A stretch of 21,577 nucleotides of DNA from Hyphomicrobiales bacterium (GTDB lineage: Bacteria > Pseudomonadota > Alphaproteobacteria > Rhizobiales > Beijerinckiaceae), in contig JAATEW010000315.1 in the NCBI GenBank assembly GCA_015655535.1, positions 1-21,577 on the forward strand, read 5' to 3'. Shown here one piece after another: positions 1 through 6,871 of this stretch. The first letter of the stretch is position 1, and the number at the start of each line of letters is the position of its first letter. The translations under genes and the position numbers were made by a program. The notes under the pieces are model-generated. The model worked only from the letters and a program-made list of their open reading frames with translations, did not search any database and was not told the DNA's origin.

Positions 1-9
1 GCGCCAGGT

Positions 10-642
10 GTGACCGCGCCGGCCGAGTTCAAAGCGGCGCTCATGCCGAGCCTGGGCGGCGTCACGCTTCTGCGGTTGCAGCTTTTCGGACATTACGCGC
101 TCGCCGACGGCACGCTCCATTCCTGCCGGACCTTGCAGATCGATCCCAATCAGATTGCCCTGTCCTGCGAGGTGACGGGCCGTCTGGGCGATCGCATCGA
201 TCTCAAGCTCGATCTTTTGGGCGAGTTGCATGGGATCATCGCGGGGCTGATGGCGGCCGGATTGCGGGTTGACGTCGGTGACGCCTATCAGGATCGCATC
301 GCGCAGAAACTTGCCTGGTTCAAGGCCTGTCTCGGCCAGGGCGCAAGCGATTTGGACTTGGCGTCCTTCAAGGAAAGACGGGCGCAGCGTATCGTGCCGA
401 AGCAGACGACCTGCCAGTTCATGGATACCGAAGGCACCGTGCAAACCGCGCGAATCATCAATATTTCGACGTCGGGCTTGGCCCTCTACAGCCCGTATCG
501 GCCGCCGGTCGGCGCCCCCATCGTTCTTGGCGGTGGTAAAGGGCGGCGCGGCCTGACGGTGCGCTGCTTCGAAGACGGATTTGCGATCGCTTTTCTCGAG
601 CCGATCCCCGCCGCGGAATTCGGACCCTATATGGCCATCTAG
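10..642 (+). CDS. Tandem PilZ-domain protein (possible c-di-GMP binder)
   Basis: Cytoplasmic protein of about 210 residues, probably a c-di-GMP-responsive regulator. The C-terminal half (residues about 120-200) is a PilZ domain: it shows the RxxxR motif (R123, R127) followed by N151-x-S153-x-x-G156, the two signatures that bind the dinucleotide. The N-terminal half (about 20-105) resembles a second PilZ fold, with a G-x-Y-A-L-A-D-G opening, but its own D/N-x-S-x-x-G position reads D-P-N-Q-I, so it probably does not bind ligand. Two-PilZ proteins of this kind are frequent in Hyphomicrobiales. The GTG at position 10 is the first possible start, but the frame is open to the window edge and only nine bases lie upstream, so the true start may be outside. 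The target is unknown. Confidence 0.75.
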   Translation: MTAPAEFKAALMPSLGGVTLLRLQLFGHYALADGTLHSCRTLQIDPNQIALSCEVTGRLGDRIDLKLDLLGELHGIIAGLMAAGLRVDVGDAYQDRIAQKLAWFKACLGQGASDLDLASFKERRAQRIVPKQTTCQFMDTEGTVQTARIINISTSGLALYSPYRPPVGAPIVLGGGKGRRGLTVRCFEDGFAIAFLEPIPAAEFGPYMAI

Positions 643-695
643 TGCGGGACCGCTTTAAGCCTGCGCCGCGATCAGCTAAAATCCCACTCCGCTTT

Positions 696-713
696 ACCTG
701 AGAAGGCTCAGGT
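696..713. promoter_or_regulatory. Perfect hairpin just upstream of the bicupin start
   Basis: ACCTGAG, a four-base AAGG loop and CTCAGGT form a perfect 7-bp stem ending 18 bases before the ATG at 732. No T-tract follows, so it is not a classical terminator for the PilZ gene. It could be a small operator or a leader hairpin; the role is not known. Confidence 0.3.
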
Positions 714-731
714 GCGGGCAGGTGAGATGCG

Positions 732-1391
732 ATGCAGGTTCGCGCGGATTTTTCACGTAAGGAAGTGGTTCGTCCCGGCGATGCAGAATGGGTGGCCTCG
801 CCGCAGAAAGGCGTCGACCGCTTGATGCTCGATCGCATCGGCGACGAGATCGCGCGGGCGACGACGCTCGTGCGTTTCGAGCCGGGCAGTTTTTTCCCGC
901 ATCATGTGCACGGCGGCGGCGAAGAGGTTCTCGTCGTCGAAGGGCTGTTCGAGGACGAGCATGGCCGCTATCCGGCCGGCACTTATCTTCGCGATCCCAT
1001 CGGCTCCTCGCATACGCCCTTCACCAAAGACGGCTGCCTGCTTTTCGTGAAGCTTTGGCAGTTTTCACCGAAAGATGTCGCACGCGTTGTCATCGAGACA
1101 AAGCCTGGCGAGTGGATGCGCGCGGGGCGCGATGGAATGGCAGTGCTGCCTCTGCATGATTTCGAAGGCGAATCGACTTATCTCATCCGCTTGGCGCCGG
1201 GCCTGCGATTGGAGCGCAACACGCATCCGGCCGGCGAGGAAATTCTCGTCCTCGATGGCGCGTTCAGCGACGAGCATGGAGATTATCCGGCCGGTACCTG
1301 GATCAGAGATCCGGCCGGCAGCGAACATACGCCTTATTCGACATCCGGCTGCACTTTGTTTGTCAAGGCCGGACATTTGGCGAAAGTCTGA
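732..1391 (+). CDS. ChrR-like bicupin protein
   Basis: 219-residue protein made of two cupin domains (about 40-110 and 145-215) of the ChrR cupin type. The first carries a complete metal site: H58-x-H60, E64 and H94. In the second the equivalent residues are N163, H165, E169 and H199, so the first histidine of the HxH pair is lost and metal binding there may be weaker. Both halves repeat the pattern E-E-x-L-V-x-x-G, then D-E-H-G-x-Y-P-A-G-T, showing an internal duplication. The ATG at 732 has AGGTGAG a few bases upstream. There is no adjacent ECF sigma-factor gene, so an anti-sigma role like that of Rhodobacter ChrR is not supported; a stand-alone metal-dependent enzyme or sensor is equally possible. 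Confidence 0.75.
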   Translation: MQVRADFSRKEVVRPGDAEWVASPQKGVDRLMLDRIGDEIARATTLVRFEPGSFFPHHVHGGGEEVLVVEGLFEDEHGRYPAGTYLRDPIGSSHTPFTKDGCLLFVKLWQFSPKDVARVVIETKPGEWMRAGRDGMAVLPLHDFEGESTYLIRLAPGLRLERNTHPAGEEILVLDGAFSDEHGDYPAGTWIRDPAGSEHTPYSTSGCTLFVKAGHLAKV

Positions 1392-1405
1392 TTACGCCGC
1401 TGTGA

Positions 1406-1430
1406 AGTTGGAGAATTTCCAACTGGTTTT
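1406..1430 (+). terminator. Weak intrinsic terminator after the bicupin gene
   Basis: AGTTGGA and TCCAACT form a 7-bp stem with a five-base loop, followed by GGTTTTA, starting 15 bases after the bicupin stop. The stem is AT-rich and the T-tract short, so termination would be modest. Confidence 0.35.
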
Positions 1431-1447
1431 ATGACAGCGCGCAGCTT

Positions 1448-1465
1448 TGGTCATCTCATTGTCAT
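1448..1465 (+). promoter_or_regulatory. PHO-box-like PhoB site upstream of btaA
   Basis: Two direct 7-mers, TGGTCAT and TTGTCAT, are separated by exactly four bases. This matches the PhoB box layout CTGTCAT-N4-CTGTCAT at 11 of 14 positions. It lies about 160 bp before the likely btaA start. Betaine-lipid genes in rhizobia are induced by phosphate starvation through PhoB, which fits the placement. It has been identified only by eye. Confidence 0.5.
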
Positions 1466-1624
1466 CCGAACACCCTAGAGCGGGCACGATAGCTCCTCTT
1501 GCGTTTCGAATGCGCTTTCAAAGCTCGTTTCAACGCATTTTTCCGATTGTCTTCCGGCAGCCGGAACGTGCGGATATGCGCAAGGCGCATAAGACGGAGC
1601 ATTGTTTGGACGAAGGGAAAGCGA

Positions 1625-2872
1625 TTGGTCGACAGTGTGAATGTGATGCGGCGGACAACGGCCGCTGGACTGAGCGCGGCTGTCCATCGCAACAAGAGCC
1701 TGTCGCAGGCGGGTGTTCTCGAACGTCTCTTCACTTTCGCCTTCAGAGGGCTGGTTTATCCGCAGATTTGGGAAGATCCAGCCGTCGATATGGAGGCCTT
1801 GGCGCTGCGTCCTACCGATCATCTTGTCACGATTGCGTCAGGCGGCTGCAATGTTTTGAGCTATCTCGTCGATGATCCTGCGAAGATCACCGCCATCGAT
1901 CTCAACGGCGCCCATATCGCGCTCAACCGGTTGAAACTTTGCGCGGCGAAACATCTGCCGGATTACGAGAGCTTCTTCCTCTTCTTCGGCCGTGCCGACA
2001 GGCCCGAAAATATTACGGCCTATGACCAATTCATCCGCCCCAATCTCGATGCAACGTCGCGCGCCTATTGGGATGGACGGATGATGATGGGCTCGCGGCG
2101 CATCGCGCATTTTTCCAAAAATTTCTACCGCTACGGCCTGCTCGGCAATTTCATCGGCGCCACGCATGCCTTGGCGAGCTTCTATGGCTGCGATCCGAAA
2201 GCCTTATTGAAGGCACGCTCGCGCGAAGAGCAGCATGAATTGTTCGAACGGGTGATTGCGCCGCTCTTCGAAAAGCGCTTCATCCGCTGGCTGATCGGAC
2301 GCCCCGCGTCGCTTTACGGGCTGGGGATTCCGCCGTCGCAATATAGGGCCTTGGCGCGCGACGGAGATGGCGACATGGTCGCGGTTTTGCGCGAGCGGAC
2401 ACGCCGCCTGGCCTGCGACTTCGACCTCTCGACGAATTATTTCGCTTGGCAGGCTCTCGCGCGCGGTTACGAAAACACGCCCGATCCGGCGACCCCGCCT
2501 TACCTCGAACGCGCTCATTTCGAGGCATTGCGTGGACGTTGCGACCGCGTTGACGTCCGCCACGCATCCATGATCGATTATCTGCAATGCTGCGGCAAAG
2601 ACACGCTTGATGCCTATGTCCTGCTCGATGCGCAGGATTGGATGACGGACGATGATTTGACGGAGCTTTGGAGCGAGATCACGCGCACCGCGCGTCCCGG
2701 CGCGCGGGTGATCTTTCGTACCGCCGCCGACGAGAGGCTTTTGCCCGGCCGTGTGCCGGCCGACATCCTCTCGCATTGGACCTATGATGCCGCGCGCTGC
2801 CGCGCGCTCACGCGACAGGACCGTTCGTCGATCTACGGCGGCTTCCATCTTTATATCAAGGCGGACGCGTAA
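1625..2872 (+). CDS. btaA: S-adenosylmethionine:diacylglycerol 3-amino-3-carboxypropyltransferase (BtaA)
   Basis: BtaA (DUF3419 family) moves the 3-amino-3-carboxypropyl group of SAM onto diacylglycerol, giving diacylglyceryl-homoserine, the first step to the betaine lipid DGTS. Family features are clear: the opening G-L-V-Y-P-Q-I-W-E-D-P, the SAM-binding stretch I-A-S-G-G-C-N-V-L-S-Y, then A-I-D-L-N, and the C-terminal L-L-D-A-Q-D-W-M region. The frame is open further upstream to a TTG at 1499, but homology begins only near 1690. I chose the TTG at 1625 because AAGGGA lies six bases before it; the ATG at 1646 is the alternative and has no visible ribosome-binding site. At 415 residues the length matches known BtaA proteins. 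The next gene, btaB, follows after 26 bp, so the two are an operon. A PHO-box-like site lies upstream. Confidence 0.88.
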   Translation: MVDSVNVMRRTTAAGLSAAVHRNKSLSQAGVLERLFTFAFRGLVYPQIWEDPAVDMEALALRPTDHLVTIASGGCNVLSYLVDDPAKITAIDLNGAHIALNRLKLCAAKHLPDYESFFLFFGRADRPENITAYDQFIRPNLDATSRAYWDGRMMMGSRRIAHFSKNFYRYGLLGNFIGATHALASFYGCDPKALLKARSREEQHELFERVIAPLFEKRFIRWLIGRPASLYGLGIPPSQYRALARDGDGDMVAVLRERTRRLACDFDLSTNYFAWQALARGYENTPDPATPPYLERAHFEALRGRCDRVDVRHASMIDYLQCCGKDTLDAYVLLDAQDWMTDDDLTELWSEITRTARPGARVIFRTAADERLLPGRVPADILSHWTYDAARCRALTRQDRSSIYGGFHLYIKADA

Positions 2873-2898
2873 CACGACGATTGATCTGGGTGCAGGAC

Positions 2899-3540
2899 AT
2901 GCAAGACGCCGCGATTTTGATGGACAAGATGTATCGCCACCAGCGTCACATCTATGATCTGACCCGCAAACCCTATCTGCTCGGGCGCGATCGCCTGATC
3001 GAGAGCTTGGCGCCGCCATCCGGCGGCTCAGTGCTCGAAGTCGGCTGCGGCACCGCGCGCAATCTCATTTGCGCCGCGAGGACTTACCGCAACGCCTATT
3101 TTTACGGCGTCGATGTCTCGTCCGTCATGTTGGCGCAGGCTCAAAGATCTGTGGATCGGGCGGGGCTTGCCGAGCGGATCACGCTGGCGCAAGGGGATGC
3201 GTCCAGCTTCGATCCGCAAGCTCTTTTTGGCCGCCGGCATTTCGACCGGATCTTCATTTCCTATGCTTTGTCGATGATTCCGCCCTGGCAGGAAACGCTC
3301 GTGCATGCGTTCGATCTTCTAAGCGCCGGCGGGTCTTTGCATGTCGTCGATTTCGGCGATCAGGCGGGCATGCCCATTTGGTTTCGCCGGGCGCTCAAAA
3401 ACTGGCTCGATCTTTTCGATGTCGTGCCGCGTGTCGAGATCACACGCGAGCTGAGGGCGGAGACGCGCGCACGCGGCCTCATGCTGAGCCATCAGGCGCT
3501 CTATCGCGGCTATGCGTTTCACGCGATCGCCCAGGCGTAA
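2899..3540 (+). CDS. btaB: S-adenosylmethionine:diacylglycerylhomoserine N-methyltransferase (BtaB)
   Basis: A class I SAM methyltransferase of about 213 residues. It carries motif I as V-L-E-V-G-C-G-T-A-R-N, followed by the acidic-loop motif Y-G-V-D-V-S. The N-terminal stretch M-D-x-M-Y-R-H-Q-R-H-I-Y-D-L-T-R-K is typical of BtaB and PmtA-like phospholipid methyltransferases. BtaB methylates the homoserine amine three times to make DGTS. The assignment rests on its position 26 bp after btaA; alone it could be called a generic lipid N-methyltransferase. The frame can be read from a TTG at 2881 or GTG at 2890, but the ATG at 2899 fits the family start best. It converges with the L,D-transpeptidase gene, with only 7 bp between the two stops. 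Confidence 0.85.
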   Translation: MQDAAILMDKMYRHQRHIYDLTRKPYLLGRDRLIESLAPPSGGSVLEVGCGTARNLICAARTYRNAYFYGVDVSSVMLAQAQRSVDRAGLAERITLAQGDASSFDPQALFGRRHFDRIFISYALSMIPPWQETLVHAFDLLSAGGSLHVVDFGDQAGMPIWFRRALKNWLDLFDVVPRVEITRELRAETRARGLMLSHQALYRGYAFHAIAQA

Positions 3541-3547
3541 CGCCAAG

Positions 3548-4996
3548 CTACTCGATCAGGCTCTTCACCACGGGTGCCGTGGATCTGCCCGGCGGTGCCG
3601 CCGATTGCTGCCGCGGACGCGGCGCCGGTATCGACGCGGTTGGCGTGAGGTCGATGCCATTGTCGAGATCGTAAACGTCGTTGCGGAAATGCACGACATG
3701 ATCGGGTGTCGCATAGCCGGTCAGATAGACCCATGCGACAGGCACCGGCTTTGTCAGCTTAATGTCCATCCGTGTGCCGAGCGCGATCGCCGCGTCGATC
3801 GTCTGCGCAGTCCAGCCCGATCCGGACGATGGATCTGGGCCGTTGTTATTCTCCAGCAGCCAGGCCGCGAGATCCTCGACTTTCGAGACCCGCACGCAGC
3901 CATGCGACCCGAACCGCACGCTCGCCGAAAACAGGCTTTTGGACGGCGTGTCGTGCATATAGACCGCATCCTTGTTCGGCATGTCGATGCGCAACGTGCC
4001 GAGCGAATTGGTCTCGCCCGAATCCTGCCGCAGCGTGAAAGAGGCAGCCGAATTGGTCGCCCAATCGATCGTTGTCGGATTCACTTCGGTGCCGCTCTGA
4101 TCGAGGATGCGGATATGTTCCTTCGCGAGATAGCCGGGGTTGGCCTGCATATGCGGGATGATTTCATTCTTGACGATGGAGGCCGGCACCGTCCAGGTCG
4201 GATTGAGATTGATCGAAGTGATCTTGGCTTCGACCGTGGGCGAGGGATGATCGGTCTTGCCGACGACCGCGATATAGCGGCGGACGACTTTGCCGTCTTC
4301 GACGGCTTCGACATTGGCCGAGGGAATATTGACCGCGACATAGCGAGGCCCGAAAGCAAATTTGATCGCGCGCAGGCGCCGCGCCGAGGCGAGAAGCTGA
4401 TTATAGCGCGCAATCGCCGTGATATTGAGCGCACGTAAAGTCTGGCCGCCGATCGCGCCCGTCTGTTCGAGCCCATGTCGCTCTTGGAAGCGTTTGACCG
4501 CCGCTTCGACAGCATCATCATAAAGGTCGCCTGAAACAGCCGTTGCTTCGAGATCGCCGCTGATCGTCAATCGCTGCGTCAATGTTGCGACGGCCGGTCC
4601 CGACGCGCCCGGCGCGAGCTTGGCGCCGAAGGGTACGACAGGCCAGCCGCCCGCTTCGACAATGGCGAGATATTTTTGCGCCGCCTCTTCGGTGAGGCGC
4701 GCCGTCTCAGCCGTGAATGTCGGTTGCGGATCTTTCGAGAGATAAAGATCCTCCGGCGCAGGCTTGGGCGCGGGAGGCTGCGCGGCGGCATGCGTCTCAA
4801 CAGGCGTTTGCGGCGGGGCAGGCGCCGCAGTGCCGGGCGCCTGCTCGCCGGGCGCCTTTTCGGCCTTCAAGAGCGCTTCGATCGCGTCGGGATCGAATGT
4901 TTGCGCCATGGCGGAGCAAGGCAGAAGCGCCAAACCCATGACAGCCATCCGGCATGAGAAGCCGGAGACAAAACCGTGCCGACGCAACGCGAACAT
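3548..4996 (-). CDS. Periplasmic L,D-transpeptidase, YcbB/LdtD type
   Basis: 482-residue secreted peptidoglycan enzyme that forms 3-3 crosslinks between diaminopimelate residues. A signal peptide covers about residues 1-31 (hydrophobic core M-A-V-M-G-L-A-L-L-P, cleavage after S-A-M-A). A Pro/Ala-rich linker (about 45-85) follows, then a peptidoglycan-binding domain (about 130-192, with V-K-R-F-Q-x-R-H-G-L) and a YkuD catalytic domain (about 217-415). The active site is complete: H348 in Y-M-H-D-T and S364-H-G-C367-V-R, with C367 the nucleophile. The stretch S-I-N-L-N-P-T-W-T-V-P is characteristic of the YcbB subfamily. A Pro/Ala-rich C-terminal tail is extra. The ATG at 4996 gives a normal signal peptide, although no strong ribosome-binding site is visible; starts at residues 17 or 20 cannot be excluded. 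Confidence 0.88.
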   Translation of the reverse strand: MFALRRHGFVSGFSCRMAVMGLALLPCSAMAQTFDPDAIEALLKAEKAPGEQAPGTAAPAPPQTPVETHAAAQPPAPKPAPEDLYLSKDPQPTFTAETARLTEEAAQKYLAIVEAGGWPVVPFGAKLAPGASGPAVATLTQRLTISGDLEATAVSGDLYDDAVEAAVKRFQERHGLEQTGAIGGQTLRALNITAIARYNQLLASARRLRAIKFAFGPRYVAVNIPSANVEAVEDGKVVRRYIAVVGKTDHPSPTVEAKITSINLNPTWTVPASIVKNEIIPHMQANPGYLAKEHIRILDQSGTEVNPTTIDWATNSAASFTLRQDSGETNSLGTLRIDMPNKDAVYMHDTPSKSLFSASVRFGSHGCVRVSKVEDLAAWLLENNNGPDPSSGSGWTAQTIDAAIALGTRMDIKLTKPVPVAWVYLTGYATPDHVVHFRNDVYDLDNGIDLTPTASIPAPRPRQQSAAPPGRSTAPVVKSLIE

Positions 4997-5137
4997 CGAA
5001 GCTACTCATCAACGCACGGCAGGCGCGCTGCCGGATAAGAACCTATTTCGCATGGAATAGTTAATGGACCGTGGCCGCAGCCTGGAGCGGCGGACATTCA
5101 TATTGGATCGATCCGATACTTTTTAGTCTTTTTAATC

Positions 5138-5187
5138 GCATCGGATTGCCCCGAAAACCGCTTCACACTTTTCGGTCCGATGCTCTA
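5138..5187 (-). repeat. Dispersed palindromic repeat, family A (copy 1)
   Basis: A 49-50 bp palindromic element. Its outer arms GCATCGGA and TCCGATGC are perfect inverted repeats and its core contains GAAAACCGCTTCACACTTTT. Read on the minus strand it starts TAGAGCATCGGACC, and that TAG is the stop codon of the upstream hypothetical gene. The copy at 10422-10472 is homologous, and a variant lies at 5704-5752. Elements of this kind are abundant between genes in Hyphomicrobiales. Confidence 0.8.
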
Positions 5188-5652
5188 ACCACCAAGATCC
5201 CGCAGCAGCGCAAGCCGCTCTTCTTCATCTTCCGCCAGGAGATGGACATGCCATTCCATCGCGCCGGCCGAGATCGCTTCCTCAACCCATGCGCGCCTGT
5301 CTTCATCCTCGCCAAGCGCAAAGACGGCAAGCGCATGAAGCCTCGCACCGTCTCGCTTTGCTGCGATGACGATTCCCTCGGTAAAATCCGGCAGGCCCTT
5401 CGCTTCGTCGTCGCGCACCGGATAGATGGAGCAGATCGTGCGGCGCCGCGAGCGGCCATACCAGGCGTGAAAACGCGGTCCCAACACGCTGCCGGTCAGA
5501 GATGCGAGCGGCGCGTGAGAGAGCAGAGGGGCGATGACGGCGGACCGTCGCTGGGGACTGGAGAGCCGTCCCGCCGTCATCGTTGGGGATTGGGGTGGCA
5601 TCGGGGCGCCACCCCAAAGGCCGGGCGCGAAAAAGGGATCGATCGTTCGCAT
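5185..5652 (-). CDS. Hypothetical protein with conserved WHVHLLA C-terminus
   Basis: 155 residues, no signal peptide and no membrane segment, so probably cytoplasmic. I do not recognise a named domain. The part from about residue 37 on looks conserved in style: A-V-I-A-P-L-L-S-H-A-P-L, then F-H-A-W-Y-G-R-S-R-R-R-T-I-C-S-I-Y-P, then a charged C-terminal helix containing A-G-A-M-E-W-H-V-H-L-L-A. Coding character is supported by GC-rich third positions and by a good ribosome-binding site (AAAGGA, about eight bases before the ATG at 5652). The stop codon TAG lies inside a family A palindromic repeat, and a variant of the same repeat lies upstream at 5704-5752, so the gene is bracketed by two elements with the same core orientation. 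Function unknown. Confidence 0.65.
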   Translation of the reverse strand: MRTIDPFFAPGLWGGAPMPPQSPTMTAGRLSSPQRRSAVIAPLLSHAPLASLTGSVLGPRFHAWYGRSRRRTICSIYPVRDDEAKGLPDFTEGIVIAAKRDGARLHALAVFALGEDEDRRAWVEEAISAGAMEWHVHLLAEDEEERLALLRDLGG

Positions 5653-5703
5653 GGCGCCCGTCCTTTGTTCCTAGACCGTGATGTTTGATGATTCTGTTCG
5701 TTT

Positions 5704-5752
5704 AGAGCGGGATGCGGCGGAAAACCGCTACGCACTTTCCTCATCCCGTTCT
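5704..5752 (+). repeat. Dispersed palindromic repeat, family A variant
   Basis: AGAGCGGGATG and CATCCCGTTCT form 11-base arms with one G-T wobble or mismatch, around a core (GAAAACCGCTACGCACTTT) nearly identical to that of the copy at 5138-5187 and in the same orientation. The arms differ from the other copies (GCGGGATG instead of GCATCGGA). Confidence 0.65.
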
Positions 5753-5812
5753 GTGAACAAACATAGAACATTTACGCGAATCGTCAAGCGAAAAAGGCGT
5801 CTGGATCAGATT

Positions 5813-6583
5813 TCAGGCGGGCGAAATGCTCTGGCCTGCCGGCACGGCCGCGCGCAGCGCCGGCTCTTCAAGGCAGGCTTCCGCCACGAGCCTGTCGGTG
5901 GCTGCTTCGATCCTGGTCTGAAGCAGCCGCATGAAGGTCTCTTTATCGAAGCCCGGCAGAATCGGTTCCAGAAATTCAATCACGATCCGCCCGGGCCGCC
6001 GCCAAAAACTACGGCGCGGCCAGAAGAGGCCGGTGTTCAAGGCAACAGGCACGCAGATCGCGCCGGTTTCTAGATAAAGATGCGCGACGCCGGATTTATA
6101 ATGCGGCGCGGCGCCGATAGGGCGGCGCGTGCCTTCCGGAAAGATGATGAATTGCCGTCCCTGCGCGATATGCTCTCGAACGAGCGGGGTGAGTTGCGTC
6201 AGCGCGGAGCCGCGTTTCGACCGGTCGATCCCGATCAATCCGCCGCGCTTCAGATACCAGCAGAAGAAGGGGATGATCATCAATTCGCGTTTCAGCACGA
6301 AGGAAAAATCCGGCGCCTGCGTCGTCAGCGAAAATGTTTCCAAGAAAGACTGATGTTTGGAGGCGATGATGCAAGCGCCGTTCGGCAAATGCTCGGCACC
6401 CCGGAATTCGAGTTTCGCACCGCAGATCCTGTCGAGAAGCCAGATCGAATTGCGGGCCCAGAGCCGGGCGATATTTTGAACCGCGTGCCGCCCGAAGATA
6501 AGGCAGGGCGAGCCACCGACCAAAAGAACGATGAGCTGAATATAGAAAAGCAGATTAAAAAGGATCGATCGGATGAAGATCAC
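5813..6583 (-). CDS. plsC: 1-acyl-sn-glycerol-3-phosphate acyltransferase (PlsC)
   Basis: Inner-membrane acyltransferase that esterifies lysophosphatidic acid to phosphatidic acid. With the GTG start at 6583 it has 256 residues, beginning with a hydrophobic segment (I-F-I-R-S-I-L-F-N-L-L-F-Y). GGAGG lies ten bases before this GTG; a longer frame starts at GTG 6613 but lacks such a site. Motif I reads S-K-H77-Q-S-F-L-E82-T: the family normally has H-x4-D, so the charge-relay aspartate is a glutamate here. Motif II (F-V-L-K-R-E-L), motif III (F-P-E-G-T-R-R, 148-154) and a motif IV-like stretch (I-C-V-P-V-A-L-N-T-G) are present. The gene stands alone and diverges from the permease gene. Confidence 0.85.
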   Translation of the reverse strand: MIFIRSILFNLLFYIQLIVLLVGGSPCLIFGRHAVQNIARLWARNSIWLLDRICGAKLEFRGAEHLPNGACIIASKHQSFLETFSLTTQAPDFSFVLKRELMIIPFFCWYLKRGGLIGIDRSKRGSALTQLTPLVREHIAQGRQFIIFPEGTRRPIGAAPHYKSGVAHLYLETGAICVPVALNTGLFWPRRSFWRRPGRIVIEFLEPILPGFDKETFMRLLQTRIEAATDRLVAEACLEEPALRAAVPAGQSISPA

Positions 6584-6871
6584 GTGATGGGCGCCTCCGA
6601 GCCACGGTGCCACATTATACAGCCACCCGGAGGTAAAACACGAGCGATCCCACGGTCACGGACGCGCGACCTGCGAGTCAAAGCCGGGTACCTCTTCGGC
6701 GGGGAAATCGCGCTCCGGAGCTGAAATCACGAAAATTCTCGCTGTCAAGTGCACGGTATCTTGCGCGAAACTTGCTTTTGGCCAGTGAAGTTCCGCTAAT
6801 CTTCGGAACGGGGCGGATGGCGGCCAGGCTGTGCTGCCGGGCGACGGGCAAGCCATAGCGGGGCGCGAAGC
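6584..6871. other. Divergent intergenic region with an inverted repeat
   Basis: About 290 bp between the divergent acyltransferase and permease genes; it should hold both promoters, though I cannot point to convincing -35/-10 pairs. The only clear structure is GTTCCG, eight bases, CGGAAC at 6790-6809, about 60 bp before the permease start, a possible operator half-site pair. I see no gene here. Confidence 0.35.

Noticed and set aside
1476..1545. Possible further family A repeat starting AGAGCGGGC
   Set aside because: Only the first few bases resemble the family; the core and closing arm are missing.
2204..3019. Open frame on the - strand opposite btaA-btaB
   Set aside because: Antisense to two convincing methyl/aminocarboxypropyl-transferase genes; Arg-rich composition without motifs.
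3512..4438. Open frame of about 300 codons on the + strand opposite the L,D-transpeptidase gene
   Set aside because: Antisense shadow; the minus strand encodes all YkuD motifs and a signal peptide.
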